Shown piece by piece: positions 33,838-42,904 of a stretch of 64,000 nt of DNA. How positions within the stretch are numbered: position 1 is the first letter of the stretch; each line of letters begins with the position of its first letter. Both the position numbers and the translations under genes were made by a program. The stretch is taken from assembly GCA_023423695.1 (NCBI GenBank), contig JAFAFA010000012.1, positions 1-64,000 of the forward strand. The letters are read 5' to 3'. The stretch comes from Pseudomonadota bacterium. GTDB taxonomy: Bacteria > Pseudomonadota > Alphaproteobacteria > Azospirillales > Azospirillaceae. A model generated the notes under the pieces. That model did no database searches. It was given only the letters and a program-made list of their open reading frames with translations, and had not been told where the DNA came from.

Positions 33838-34401
33838 TCACGTCCGCAAGATGACGTTGGCGTTGGCGAGGCGCCGGAGCAGCCGCCGGCGCCGGCGATT
33901 GGCCGGAGGAAGCAATTCGTACAGAGCGGTTTCGATCGGTTTCCAGACCGAAACCCACCCGAGGATCACGAAGCTCTCCTGAAGAATTCGCGTCAGCGGA
34001 CGTGCCGGAAGATTGTGCGCGATCTGCCAGGCAAGAAAAAGGCAAGTGGAGAGTACCGCAAAGCCGATCAACGCAAATTGGCGCCAAGCCCGGAGTGCCT
34101 CTTTGAACTGCTTTGATTCGAACCTTTCACAAAAGGCGAAATGGCCGGTGAATGCCGCAGCGATGTCAGGCTGCAGGCGCCGCACCGCCTCATCCGCCGG
34201 CAGGTGGATGACGACACGGATCTGCTTCTCGTCCGGCAGATCCTGAACCTTCTTCATCAAATATGCCTCGGCCTCCTTGGTCAGGGCTCCCTCACGGAAT
34301 GGGGATGGCTCGAGGCTGTCGAAGAGCTGCGAAAGATGGCGCAGCCTGATGTCGATGTCGCTGCCGGCATCTTCCGTCCGTACTCCTGTCTCTGCGTCCA
34401 T
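33838..34401 (-). CDS. Two-TM hypothetical membrane protein, last gene of the efflux operon
   Basis: A 187-residue protein. The N-terminal cytosolic part (about 10-100) has IDIRLRHLSQLFDSLEPSPFRE and EKQIRVVIHLPADEA; two hydrophobic segments follow (about 107-129 and 140-157) and a very basic C-terminus (NRRRRRLLRRLANAN). I recognise no named family. The SLEPSPF plus two-TM layout suggests a short conserved accessory protein. The start at 34401 has GGAAGGA upstream and lies 20 bases after the RND permease stop, so the genes are co-transcribed; a role with the RND pump is only suggested by position. Confidence 0.75.
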   Translation of the reverse strand: MDAETGVRTEDAGSDIDIRLRHLSQLFDSLEPSPFREGALTKEAEAYLMKKVQDLPDEKQIRVVIHLPADEAVRRLQPDIAAAFTGHFAFCERFESKQFKEALRAWRQFALIGFAVLSTCLFLAWQIAHNLPARPLTRILQESFVILGWVSVWKPIETALYELLPPANRRRRRLLRRLANANVILRT

Positions 34402-34421
34402 GGCCGTTCCTTCCAAGCCAG

Positions 34422-37400
34422 TCAGACCGCCGATGGTGGGAGTGGAGCCGCTTTCTGTTCCCGCACCTCCTCCCGGCTGCCGAACCACGTGACGTAGAGC
34501 GTCGGCAGAAAGACGAGGGTCAGCAGCGACGCCACGAGCAGGCCACCCATGATCGCGAAAGCCATCGCCCCCCAGAACACCGTGAAGGCAATCGGAATGA
34601 GACCGAGCACGGTGGACGCGGCGGTCAGCATGATCGGCCGGAACCGCGATCCGCTCGCCTCGATCACGGCCTCCGTGATGCCAAGACCGTTCCTTCGCTC
34701 CGCCTCGATCTGCTGGATCAGGATCACCGCATTCTTCGCGATCATGCCGACCAGCGCGAGGACTCCCAGAATGGCAACGAAGCCGAGCGGCTGGCCGGAG
34801 ACCAGCAGCGCCAGAACGACGCCGATCAGGCCAAGGGGCACGACGCTCAGCACCATGAGAAGGCGTTGAAAACTGCCAAGCTCGACCATCAGCACGGTCA
34901 GGACGATGAGCGTCATGATCGGAACAACCGCAAACACCGACGCCCGGCTTCTGGCGCTCTCCTCGGCGATCCCACCCAACTCGATGCGGTAACCCGACGG
35001 CAGGCTGGCTGACAGCTCCGCAACCCTAGGGGACAGCGCCGCGATGACCGTTTCCGGCAGGACACCGGGGGCCACGTCCGCCTGGACCGTCAGCGCCGGC
35101 ACGCGGCTGCGCCGCCAGACCAGCGGCTGGTCCTGGGTATAGTCGAACGTCGCCAGTTGGTTCAGCGGGACGCTTCGTCCGTTCGGCAGGGGCACCGGCA
35201 GGTTGCGCAATGTTTCCACGGACAGGGCCTGCCCACGGGCATCCCGGGCCAGTACGTCGATCAGATAGATCCCATCGCGGATGGAGGTGACGACGGTCCC
35301 GGACACGGTGGTGTTCAGCAGCGATGCAACGGCGGCCGAACTCAGGCCGAGGCGCCTCGCTTCGTCCTGATCGATCTGCACCCGCAACTTGCGGGCGGTT
35401 TCCATCCAGTCGAAGTTGATCCGCCGCGCTTCCGGTGACGTTCCGACGGTCTGTGCGAGCTTGAGGGCGATCTCGCGCACTTCGGCCGGGTCCGGTCCCA
35501 TGACGCGGTATTGGAGGGGCCATCCCACGGGCGGTCCGAGTTCCAACGGATAGACGCGCGCCACGGCATTCGGGAATTCCTCGGCCAACAGGGTTTCCAG
35601 GTGGGCTTGCAGCCGCTCGCGCGCCGCGATGTCCGTGGCCACGACCACCGACTGGCTGACGAAGGGGTTGGCGAGTTGGACGTTCAGCGGCAGATAGAAG
35701 CGGATCGCGCCGCGCCCGACGTAGCTGCTCCAGCGTGCAATCCCGGGCTCTTTGGCAAGCAGCGCGTCGAGCCGCTCCACCGCTTCCTGCGTCGCGTATA
35801 TCGACGCGTTCTGCGGCAGGCGGAGATCAACCAGAAGCTCGATGCGGTCCGACGGTGGAAAGAACTGCCGCGGGACGAGGCCGAGCGCCGTGATCGACAG
35901 GACGAACAACGCGAGAGTCGTCGCAATCGTCAACCCGCGGGCACGGATGGCCAGCCCCAGCGCGCGCCTGTACAGCCGCAGCACGGGCCCCGGCTCCTCG
36001 CGCTGGCCCGATTTGGGTGGACGCAGCAGCATCGTGCCGAGAAGCGGGGCGAAGACCATCGCGACGAGCCATGACGCGATCAACGCGATGCCGACGACGG
36101 CGAAGATGGAGAAGGTGTACTCACCGGCCGAGCTTTGGGCAAAGCCGATGGGCACGAAACCTGCGATGGTCACCAGCGTGCCGGACAGCATCGCCATGGC
36201 AAGGGCCTTGTAGGCGTACACCGCGGCAACCTCCATCCGGTCGCCGGCGGCGAGCCGCCGCGTCATCGCGTCGACCGTCGTCAACGCATCGTCCACCAGC
36301 AGGGCGAGTGCGATGATCAGCGCGCCCAAAGACACGCGCTGGAGATCGATGCTCAGCAAGCCCATCACTGGAAAGACGATGGCCAGCGTCAGCGGAATGG
36401 TGATCGCTACCACCGTTCCGGCCCGCGCGCCCAACGCGAGGAAGCTCACCACGAGCACGATGACGATGGCCTGCCACAGCGAGGTGATGAAGTCGGAAAC
36501 CGCATCGTCCACCGTGCGCGCCTGGTCGGCCACCAGATGCGCCTGAATGCCGAGCGGAAGATCTGCTGAAATGCGCGCCATCTCTGCGGAGATGTTCCTG
36601 CCGAGGGATAGAATATCGCCGCCCGGGCGCATCGCGATGGCGAGCCCGATCGCCGGTTGGCCGTTCACCCGGAACAGGGGCTGGGGTGGATCGGCGAATT
36701 CGCGCCGCACCTCGGCCAATTCGCGCAGGCGCAGCATGCGACCGCCGACCGCAAAGTTGACGTCGAGGATATCCCGCTCCGACTCGAAAGACCCCGAGAC
36801 CTGCAGAGACAGCGCTTCCTTGCCGGTTCGCAGCACACCGGCCGGACGCACGGCGTTCTGTGCCTGCATGGCGGCGACCAGCATGCCCGGGTCGATCCCC
36901 AGACCGGCCAGCGTATCCAGCGAGAGATCGATGTGAATGCGTTCGTCCTGCTCGCCCAGCAGTTCAATCTTCGAAACGTCCGGAACGGTCAGAAGACGCG
37001 AGCGGATGTCTTCGACATAATTCCGCAATTCCTGGTGCGTGAAGCCGTCGGCGGTGAAGCCATAGATGATGCCGAAGGTGTCGCCGAAATCGTCATTGAA
37101 GCCGGGGCCGAGGACACCCTGAGGCAGGGTATGGCGCATGTCGGCCACCTTCTTGCGCACCTCGTACCAGGTGTCGGTCACCGTGCGGCCCTGGGCGCTT
37201 CCCACGAGGTCGACGAAGATTACGGTCGTGCCCGGGACGGTGTAGCTGCGCAGCGTGTCGAGGTTCGGCACCTCCTGCAGTGTTCTTTCGATCCGCTCGG
37301 TCACCTGCTGGAGCGTCTCGTCGAGGGTTGCGCCCGGCCACTGCGCCTGCACCACCATCGTCCGGATGGTGAAGACCGGATCCTCCGCACGGCCAAGCTT

Positions 37401-37499
37401 CAGGAACGAAACGGTTCCCGCCACGACAACCCCGATCATCAGGAAGATGACGAGCGAACGGTTCCGGATGGCCCATTCGGAAAGATTGAAGCGGCTCAT
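34422..37499 (-). CDS. RND efflux transporter permease subunit
   Basis: A 1025-residue inner-membrane proton-driven exporter of the AcrB superfamily with the usual duplicated plan: helix 1 (RNRSLVIFLMIGVVVAG), a large periplasmic loop (about 40-330), helices 2-6 (about 335-530), helix 7, the second loop and helices 8-12. Proton-relay residues are seen in helix 4 (LALLVDDALTTVDAMTR, the DD pair) and a Lys in helix 10 (GMIAKNAVILIQQIE). The size, R-A-E-D start (KLGRAEDPVFTIRTMVVQAQWPGA) and TYGF-like FGIIYGFTADGF place it in the shorter HAE1/VexF-like group rather than metal (CusA) pumps. Substrate unknown. Its start overlaps the adaptor stop by 4 bases. Confidence 0.93.
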   Translation of the reverse strand: MSRFNLSEWAIRNRSLVIFLMIGVVVAGTVSFLKLGRAEDPVFTIRTMVVQAQWPGATLDETLQQVTERIERTLQEVPNLDTLRSYTVPGTTVIFVDLVGSAQGRTVTDTWYEVRKKVADMRHTLPQGVLGPGFNDDFGDTFGIIYGFTADGFTHQELRNYVEDIRSRLLTVPDVSKIELLGEQDERIHIDLSLDTLAGLGIDPGMLVAAMQAQNAVRPAGVLRTGKEALSLQVSGSFESERDILDVNFAVGGRMLRLRELAEVRREFADPPQPLFRVNGQPAIGLAIAMRPGGDILSLGRNISAEMARISADLPLGIQAHLVADQARTVDDAVSDFITSLWQAIVIVLVVSFLALGARAGTVVAITIPLTLAIVFPVMGLLSIDLQRVSLGALIIALALLVDDALTTVDAMTRRLAAGDRMEVAAVYAYKALAMAMLSGTLVTIAGFVPIGFAQSSAGEYTFSIFAVVGIALIASWLVAMVFAPLLGTMLLRPPKSGQREEPGPVLRLYRRALGLAIRARGLTIATTLALFVLSITALGLVPRQFFPPSDRIELLVDLRLPQNASIYATQEAVERLDALLAKEPGIARWSSYVGRGAIRFYLPLNVQLANPFVSQSVVVATDIAARERLQAHLETLLAEEFPNAVARVYPLELGPPVGWPLQYRVMGPDPAEVREIALKLAQTVGTSPEARRINFDWMETARKLRVQIDQDEARRLGLSSAAVASLLNTTVSGTVVTSIRDGIYLIDVLARDARGQALSVETLRNLPVPLPNGRSVPLNQLATFDYTQDQPLVWRRSRVPALTVQADVAPGVLPETVIAALSPRVAELSASLPSGYRIELGGIAEESARSRASVFAVVPIMTLIVLTVLMVELGSFQRLLMVLSVVPLGLIGVVLALLVSGQPLGFVAILGVLALVGMIAKNAVILIQQIEAERRNGLGITEAVIEASGSRFRPIMLTAASTVLGLIPIAFTVFWGAMAFAIMGGLLVASLLTLVFLPTLYVTWFGSREEVREQKAAPLPPSAV

Positions 37500-38623
37500 G
37501 GCGCCGCTCCGAGAATGCGGACCTTCTGTCCCGGCCGGAGCGCCTGCACGCCCGCGGTGACCACGATTTCGTCGGTTTCCAGGCCGCGCGCGACGATGGC
37601 CCGGGCGAGGTCGTAGCGATCCAACTCGATGTTGCGCAAGGCGACGGTGCTTGTCGCCTGGTCGACGATCCAGACAGCCGGCTGGCGGTTGGCCTGCGTC
37701 AGGGCGGTGGCGGGGATCGCGATCCCGCCCACGCCACTGGCCTCGATCGACCCGTTGACCGTCGAGCCGAGCAGCATCGCCTCGGGAGGGTCCTGAAGCC
37801 CAACCCTGATCTTGAATGTGCGGGTCACCGGATCGGCCTGCGGGGCGATCTCGCGCACACGGCCGGTGGTGCGCACGGCGGGATCGGAAACCAGCGCCAC
37901 CATGACGACGGGGTTGGCGGGCGCGTTCCGGATGACCGGCGCCGGTACGTCGAACACGGCATCGCGCCCGTCCCGGCGCGCCAGATGCACGATCATGCGG
38001 CCCGCCGTCACGACCTCGCCCGGTTCGGCGCCGCGGGCGGTGACCGTGCCGTTACCGTCGGCGGCCAACTCCGTGTAGCCGAGTTGGTCCTGCGCCGTGT
38101 CGACCTGCGCCTGCGCCGCATCGACCTGCGCCTCGGCAGCCTTCAAGGCCTGTGCCGCCGCATCGTAACGCGCCCGGGTGGTCCAGCCCTGACGCAGAAG
38201 GGTTTCCTGACGCTGGTAATCGTTGCGTGCCATGGTCTGCTGCCCCATGGCGGCGCTCAGGTTCGCCCGCGCCGTCCGCAGGGCGTTACGGGCCGGCTCC
38301 GGATCAAGGCGTGCGATCACCTGGCCCGCTTCGACCTGATCGCCGACATTCACCAGACGCTTGATCATCCGCCCGCCGACACGGAATGAGAGACTGACCT
38401 CCTCCTGCGCCTCGATTTGGCCGGGTAGCGAGACGGTTTCGATCACCTCTCGCTTTTCGACCGTCACCACCCGCACGGGGCGGACCGGCTCCGCGACGGG
38501 CTCCTCCGCCGAGCCGCACGCCGCAAGCGGCATCAGCATCGCGGCCGCGATCAGCGCCCATCCCGTGAGGAGGCGTTCCGTACGATTGGGTTTCAAGGAT
38601 GCCGCCGATTCTTGCCGCGTCAT
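37496..38623 (-). CDS. RND efflux periplasmic adaptor (membrane fusion) lipoprotein
   Basis: A 375-residue membrane-fusion protein. Lipobox LAAC places the lipidated Cys at 36. Then come VRPVRVVTVEKREVIETVSLPGQIEAQEEVSLSFRVGG (first barrel strand and lipoyl half, quoted by ends), the lipoyl motif VGDQVEAGQVIARLD, an alpha-helical hairpin (about 115-175) and the beta-barrel and proximal domains. The start ATG at 38623 has a perfect AGGAGG site 8 bases upstream; the frame is open much further upstream by chance. It overlaps the permease gene by 4 bases. No outer-membrane TolC-type gene is in the operon, so a shared one must be used. Confidence 0.93.
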   Translation of the reverse strand: MTRQESAASLKPNRTERLLTGWALIAAAMLMPLAACGSAEEPVAEPVRPVRVVTVEKREVIETVSLPGQIEAQEEVSLSFRVGGRMIKRLVNVGDQVEAGQVIARLDPEPARNALRTARANLSAAMGQQTMARNDYQRQETLLRQGWTTRARYDAAAQALKAAEAQVDAAQAQVDTAQDQLGYTELAADGNGTVTARGAEPGEVVTAGRMIVHLARRDGRDAVFDVPAPVIRNAPANPVVMVALVSDPAVRTTGRVREIAPQADPVTRTFKIRVGLQDPPEAMLLGSTVNGSIEASGVGGIAIPATALTQANRQPAVWIVDQATSTVALRNIELDRYDLARAIVARGLETDEIVVTAGVQALRPGQKVRILGAAP

Positions 38624-38634
38624 GGCATTTCCTC

Positions 38635-40110
38635 CTAAAGCCCGAAGGTGCCGAGCAGGCTGGCCAGAACAATCAGGATGACCAGCGCGATCATCGGAAT
38701 GGCGACGGCGACGACGAAGATGTCGCCATATGCGTCGCGATGGCTGAGCCCGCAGACGGTGAGGAGTGTGATGACCGCGCCATTGTGCGGCAGCGCGTCC
38801 AGGGCGCCGGAGGCAACCGCCGTCACCCGGTGCATCACGTCGAGCGAGACGCCGGTCGCATGCGCCATGTCGACGAAGGTTGGACCCAGCGTATCGAGGG
38901 CGATGCTCATGCCGCCCGAGGCCGAGCCCGTCAATGCGGACAGCACCGACACCGCCGCCGCGATCGACACCAGTGGGCTTCCGCCGCCGAAATCCAGCAC
39001 GGCCTTGCTGATTGCGTTGAAGACCGGAAGTGCAGCGATCACCGCGCCGAAGCCGACGAGACTCGCGGTGTTGAAGATCGGCAGCACCGAGGCGTCGGCC
39101 CCTTTGTCCAGGCTCGTCCGCAGGTCGTCCAAGCGGTTCCAGTTGCTGGCGATGAGCAGGATAACGGCGAAAAACAGCGCCACGATGACTGCCCATACAC
39201 CACGCACGGTCTCGATGGTGGTGGCTCCGAACCGCGGTTCCGCGAGGAAGGCGGTATCCATCCTTTCGACAACGGCCTGGATGAACAGGAAGTTGGTAAC
39301 GATGACGACAACGATCGGCAGGACCGCCAGTGCGGCGGGGGGCAGGTCTTCCCTGCCGGCGACCCTCTCCGGAACGGGCGCGGTCGAGAGTTCGGCAATG
39401 TCGAATCCCTCGGCCTGCGCGTGCTCGCGGATAACCCGGTCCTGGACCGGTGTGCCGTCGACGTGATCGCCATATCCCTCGCCGGCCATGCGTGCACGGG
39501 AGGCGCGGCCGTTCAGCCACATGATGCCCAGCAGATACATCACCAGACCGGTGACGATGCCAAGGCTTGGTGCCGCAAAGGCCGTGGTGCCCAGAAACGG
39601 CATGGGGATCGCGTTCTGGATTGCCGGCGATCCCGGCAGCGCCGACATCGTGAAGGTGAACGCGCCGAGCGCCAACGCTCCGGGAATCAGTCGCTTAGGG
39701 ATGGCGGCATCGCGGAACAATGCGGCGGCCACCGGATAGATCGCGAAGGCGACGACGAAGGCCGATACGCCTCCATAGGTCAGCACGGCACAACACAGAA
39801 CCACCGAGACGATCGCGCGCTGCGGCCCAAGCCGGTCGCTGACCAGCCGGGCAAGAGCTCGCGCCGATCCGGTGTCGTCCATCAGCTTGCCGAAGATCGC
39901 TCCCAGCATGAACAACGGAAAGAAGGAGATGATGAAAGAGCCGGTGTTGCTCATGAAGATCTGGGTATAGGCGCCGAGGATCGGCAGGCCGCCGGTCAGC
40001 AGCGCAGCCAGCAGTGCCGCAGCCGGGGCGGCGATCAGCAGCGTCACGCCGCGATAGGCAAGGAGCATGAGCAGCCCGAGCGCGAAAAGGACGGCGGCGA
40101 GATCGATCAT
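38635..40110 (-). CDS. GntP-family permease
   Basis: A 491-residue inner-membrane transporter with about 12 hydrophobic segments. It has the GntP/ion-transporter features: LLAYRGVTLLIAAPAAALLAALL at the N-terminus, FFPLFMLGAIFGKLMDDTGSARALA, the LCCAVLTYGGVSAFVVAFAIYPV stretch, TMSALPGSPAIQNAIP and a late SGGMSIALDTLGPTF with ALPHNGAVITLL. GntP members carry gluconate, D-serine or D-3-hydroxybutyrate and other small acids; the last is attractive beside two esterase-type hydrolases but unproven. It starts 4 bases inside the patatin gene end and is followed after 11 bases by the efflux adaptor gene. Confidence 0.87.
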   Translation of the reverse strand: MIDLAAVLFALGLLMLLAYRGVTLLIAAPAAALLAALLTGGLPILGAYTQIFMSNTGSFIISFFPLFMLGAIFGKLMDDTGSARALARLVSDRLGPQRAIVSVVLCCAVLTYGGVSAFVVAFAIYPVAAALFRDAAIPKRLIPGALALGAFTFTMSALPGSPAIQNAIPMPFLGTTAFAAPSLGIVTGLVMYLLGIMWLNGRASRARMAGEGYGDHVDGTPVQDRVIREHAQAEGFDIAELSTAPVPERVAGREDLPPAALAVLPIVVVIVTNFLFIQAVVERMDTAFLAEPRFGATTIETVRGVWAVIVALFFAVILLIASNWNRLDDLRTSLDKGADASVLPIFNTASLVGFGAVIAALPVFNAISKAVLDFGGGSPLVSIAAAVSVLSALTGSASGGMSIALDTLGPTFVDMAHATGVSLDVMHRVTAVASGALDALPHNGAVITLLTVCGLSHRDAYGDIFVVAVAIPMIALVILIVLASLLGTFGL

Positions 40111-41387
40111 ATCGATGGCTCCTGCGATCCCGCCGGTTCAGGGTAGCGCGCATCGTAGGGGTAGCGCGGGAAGTCCTTGCCGAGCCTGCGCCAATCCGCC
40201 AGCCATTGCTCCGCAACGATCCGCCCTTCCTCGCGCAGCGTGGCGAAATACTCCGGGTTCCGGTTGAATTTCGATGTGTGCTTGAGGCCCCAGGCAGTGT
40301 CGCGGGTCATCTTGATGGTCCGCACGGCGATGATCTTATGGTTGTTCAGCGGCGGATGGCTGTCTCCGTACCGTTCGAGCCACTGGTTGACCGTCATGAT
40401 GGAGTCGAGTTCCTGGTTCAGCGACAGATTGCCGGCCAGATCGTTCTCGCGATCCCGGATGTCCTCCAGTCCGATGTTCGTCGAGGCGGGGTGGAATTCC
40501 TGCGGGTTGATGCGCACGATCCAGATTTCGTCCGGCTTTTCATCCTTCGCCTCGGCGTCGAGCAGGTCGCGCACCGGCGGATTGCGTGAATACAGCCCGT
40601 CCCAATAGTATCCGTTGCGGGTGACCGTCCGGCCCGGTACGCAGGTCGGAAACACCATGTTGGGGATGACCTGCGCGCGCAGGACTTCCGGAAGCGTTCC
40701 CGATGCCGCCACGCCTTCCAGCGAGATCGCCCGGCGCATCCGCCAGCGGGTGATCTCATACTGGTTGATCTCCCGCCCGTCGGGCAGCAAGCCCATCTGT
40801 TCGAGGGATTTGTTGGAATCGAACACTTCGAAGTTGCCGCTGAGGACTTCGATGGCGCCGGCCAGGATCCGAATGTTCGCCGTGGCCAGTCGCGGCCAAT
40901 CGATCGTATCGAACTTCGGGCACAACGCCCCCAGGAGGCCCGAAAATCCGAGATATTCCGACCGGGCGCCCAGCATGGAAAGGCCGGCGAGGCCGAGTTC
41001 GCCGTACTGCCCATAGGGATTGGATTGCGCCAGCGGCAGGCCTTGCGATTTCCAATGCAGGAGCGAGCCGACCAGCTGATTGTGAGCGGATTCGACCGGC
41101 GTGGTTGCGGCGAAGGTCGTCCAGAGGAAATCCAGGCGCTCCATCGCCTTATCGATCGTTCCGCACGTCGCGTCTGCGGTGTTGGGGGCGAGGCCGTACC
41201 ACGCCGCGAGCGCACACAGGGCGCCGGCGGAGGTGCCGCTGACAGCGCTGATGTCGAATGTGTCACCCTCCCTCGGGTTCGCATCCCAGCGCTTCTTCGT
41301 CGCCAGGATGGTTCTCAGCACCCCCCAGGTGAATGCGGCGTGCGTACCTCCGCCCTGGCAAGCGATTGCGACCTTCTTGTTGGCCAT
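40107..41387 (-). CDS. Patatin-like phospholipase
   Basis: A 426-residue acyl hydrolase with a Ser-Asp dyad. The oxyanion loop is CQGGGTHAAFTWGVL (10-24), the nucleophile S53 is in SGTSAGALCALAAW, and the catalytic Asp is in GYYWDGLYSRNPPVRDL (DG with Leu where DGG/DGA is usual). The large C-terminal part (about 270-426) is outside the patatin core, with QEFHPASTNIGLEDI and NHKIIAVRTIKM. No signal peptide, so cytosolic or membrane-associated. Bacterial relatives of this size include phospholipases, proteins of DUF3734 type, and PHB depolymerase-like enzymes. It is 23 bases downstream of the alpha/beta hydrolase gene and overlaps the permease gene. Confidence 0.88.
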   Translation of the reverse strand: MANKKVAIACQGGGTHAAFTWGVLRTILATKKRWDANPREGDTFDISAVSGTSAGALCALAAWYGLAPNTADATCGTIDKAMERLDFLWTTFAATTPVESAHNQLVGSLLHWKSQGLPLAQSNPYGQYGELGLAGLSMLGARSEYLGFSGLLGALCPKFDTIDWPRLATANIRILAGAIEVLSGNFEVFDSNKSLEQMGLLPDGREINQYEITRWRMRRAISLEGVAASGTLPEVLRAQVIPNMVFPTCVPGRTVTRNGYYWDGLYSRNPPVRDLLDAEAKDEKPDEIWIVRINPQEFHPASTNIGLEDIRDRENDLAGNLSLNQELDSIMTVNQWLERYGDSHPPLNNHKIIAVRTIKMTRDTAWGLKHTSKFNRNPEYFATLREEGRIVAEQWLADWRRLGKDFPRYPYDARYPEPAGSQEPSI

Positions 41388-41410
41388 CTCTTCACCGCCT
41401 CTCTGCTGCT

Positions 41411-42904
41411 TCAAGGGTCGGAACCGTCGTTACGGAGCACGTGGCGGGGTGCAACCGGCTTCAAGCCTTCCTCTATCCGTTGCATCAGGTAGGGGAAGAA
41501 GGGGTTGGAGGACATGCGGAGCAGGGAGTCCATGCTGACGATCAGGGCTCCGCGCTCTCCCCTGGCGGCCACGGAACCCAGGTGGATGCCGAAATCCTCT
41601 GTGGGCTCCGGTTGCAGCCCGTAGAGGGAGTCGGTGACCGGGAACGGCAGAGCGACATGAGACAGCGAATAGACGTCGAATGGGTACGCCAGTCCCAGTT
41701 CACGCACCTGTTCGGTGTCCGTCCCGGCTTCCACGGTGCGCTCGACCACATCGGGGCGATCCGGGTCTGCGTTGGTGATGATCGTGGTTCTGAACCGTCG
41801 CGGCGGATCGGGCAGGATCCGGTTCAGCATGGTGTCCGATGCGGAACTCAGAAGCAGACCGAACTTGGTGTTGCGGTTCACGTCGAACAGCACAAGCTCG
41901 CTGCCGTTCTCGGGCAGGTGGACGTACAGGCTGGTTACGATTGCCCGCGTGCTGACCGTGAAGTCCATCACCGACTGAAAGGTGAGGATCGGCGGAAGAC
42001 CAGCCAGACGGCCATCAGCCGCACCTGCGGCGATTCTTCTCTGCAACGCAGTGGTCAGCAGGTGGGATTGGCGCGCGCCGTTGATCGAGAAGGAGTTGTA
42101 TTTGAAGGGATTGAATTCCGGCAGCACGCTGAGCCAAGCGGCCTTCGCGAAGGGTGGGAACAGGGCAGGCAGCCCCGCCAGGCCGGCGAAACGGGCGAAG
42201 GCGGTGATCCCGATCATCGGCGAGATCAGCGTGATCTGATCCGGTCGCCGCAGTCCTGTGTCGTCGAGGGCGTCGAGCGCGTACATCATCGCAAGCGCGC
42301 CGCCGTTCGAAAATCCGACGAGATGCAAAGGCTGCGTCGGACCGATGAGTCGCTGGGCCTCCCTCACCGCCAGCCGGGTGGCCGCCGACCAGTCTTCCCA
42401 GTCTATGTCGGTCAAGCCCGCCGGAACCGTGCCGTGGCCCGGCAACCGCGGGGCTACGGCGACGAACCCATGGTCGCGATAGCGGCGCGCGATGTGGCGG
42501 AGGCTGTAGGGTGAATCGGTCAGGCCATGCAGGAAGACGACCGCTCCGCGGGGAGCGCCATCGGGCTCCAGCAGATAGGAACGGTTCCAGTCCTGGGAGA
42601 AGCGGCCCGGATAGATCGGGCTGCCATCGAAGTAGCGGTTGACGGGAACACGCTCCTCGGCCGGCAGCTTCTGCGTGACTTCGGTTCGCACTCGGTCGAA
42701 GATCGCCTCTTCAGCATTCAGGTACGCGGCCCAATCGCTGCGGTCGAGTTCCTTGACGTGCAGTTCCTCCGGAACATAGGTATGCCAGGGCTCGAGAGGC
42801 TGCCCACGTTGCGAGTCATAGGCGCGGATGAGAAATAGCACCAGAATGCCTATAAATACGAATGCAGTTATCCTTTTTAAAAATTTCCACAACCAATACT
42901 TCAT
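41411..42904 (-). CDS. Membrane-anchored alpha/beta hydrolase, first gene of the RND operon
   Basis: A 497-residue protein with an N-terminal signal anchor (about 9-27, RITAFVFIGILVLFLIRAY). The hydrolase fold begins with GAVVFLHGLTDSPYSLRHIA (oxyanion), RLPGHGTVPAGL, and the nucleophile elbow GFSNGG. A cap region follows (ISPMIGITAFARFAGLAGLP) and SVMDFTVST carries a candidate acid; the His is likely in SLSHVALPF. Such anchored lipases/carboxylesterases face the periplasm. The 5' end and upstream region are AT-rich compared with the window. It is the promoter-proximal gene of a five- or six-gene operon. Confidence 0.87.
   Translation of the reverse strand: MKYWLWKFLKRITAFVFIGILVLFLIRAYDSQRGQPLEPWHTYVPEELHVKELDRSDWAAYLNAEEAIFDRVRTEVTQKLPAEERVPVNRYFDGSPIYPGRFSQDWNRSYLLEPDGAPRGAVVFLHGLTDSPYSLRHIARRYRDHGFVAVAPRLPGHGTVPAGLTDIDWEDWSAATRLAVREAQRLIGPTQPLHLVGFSNGGALAMMYALDALDDTGLRRPDQITLISPMIGITAFARFAGLAGLPALFPPFAKAAWLSVLPEFNPFKYNSFSINGARQSHLLTTALQRRIAAGAADGRLAGLPPILTFQSVMDFTVSTRAIVTSLYVHLPENGSELVLFDVNRNTKFGLLLSSASDTMLNRILPDPPRRFRTTIITNADPDRPDVVERTVEAGTDTEQVRELGLAYPFDVYSLSHVALPFPVTDSLYGLQPEPTEDFGIHLGSVAARGERGALIVSMDSLLRMSSNPFFPYLMQRIEEGLKPVAPRHVLRNDGSDP

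Noticed and set aside
38624..39520. N-terminal extension of the RND adaptor up to 39520
   Set aside because: The frame is open by chance through the GntP gene; the lipoprotein start at 38623 has a perfect ribosome site.
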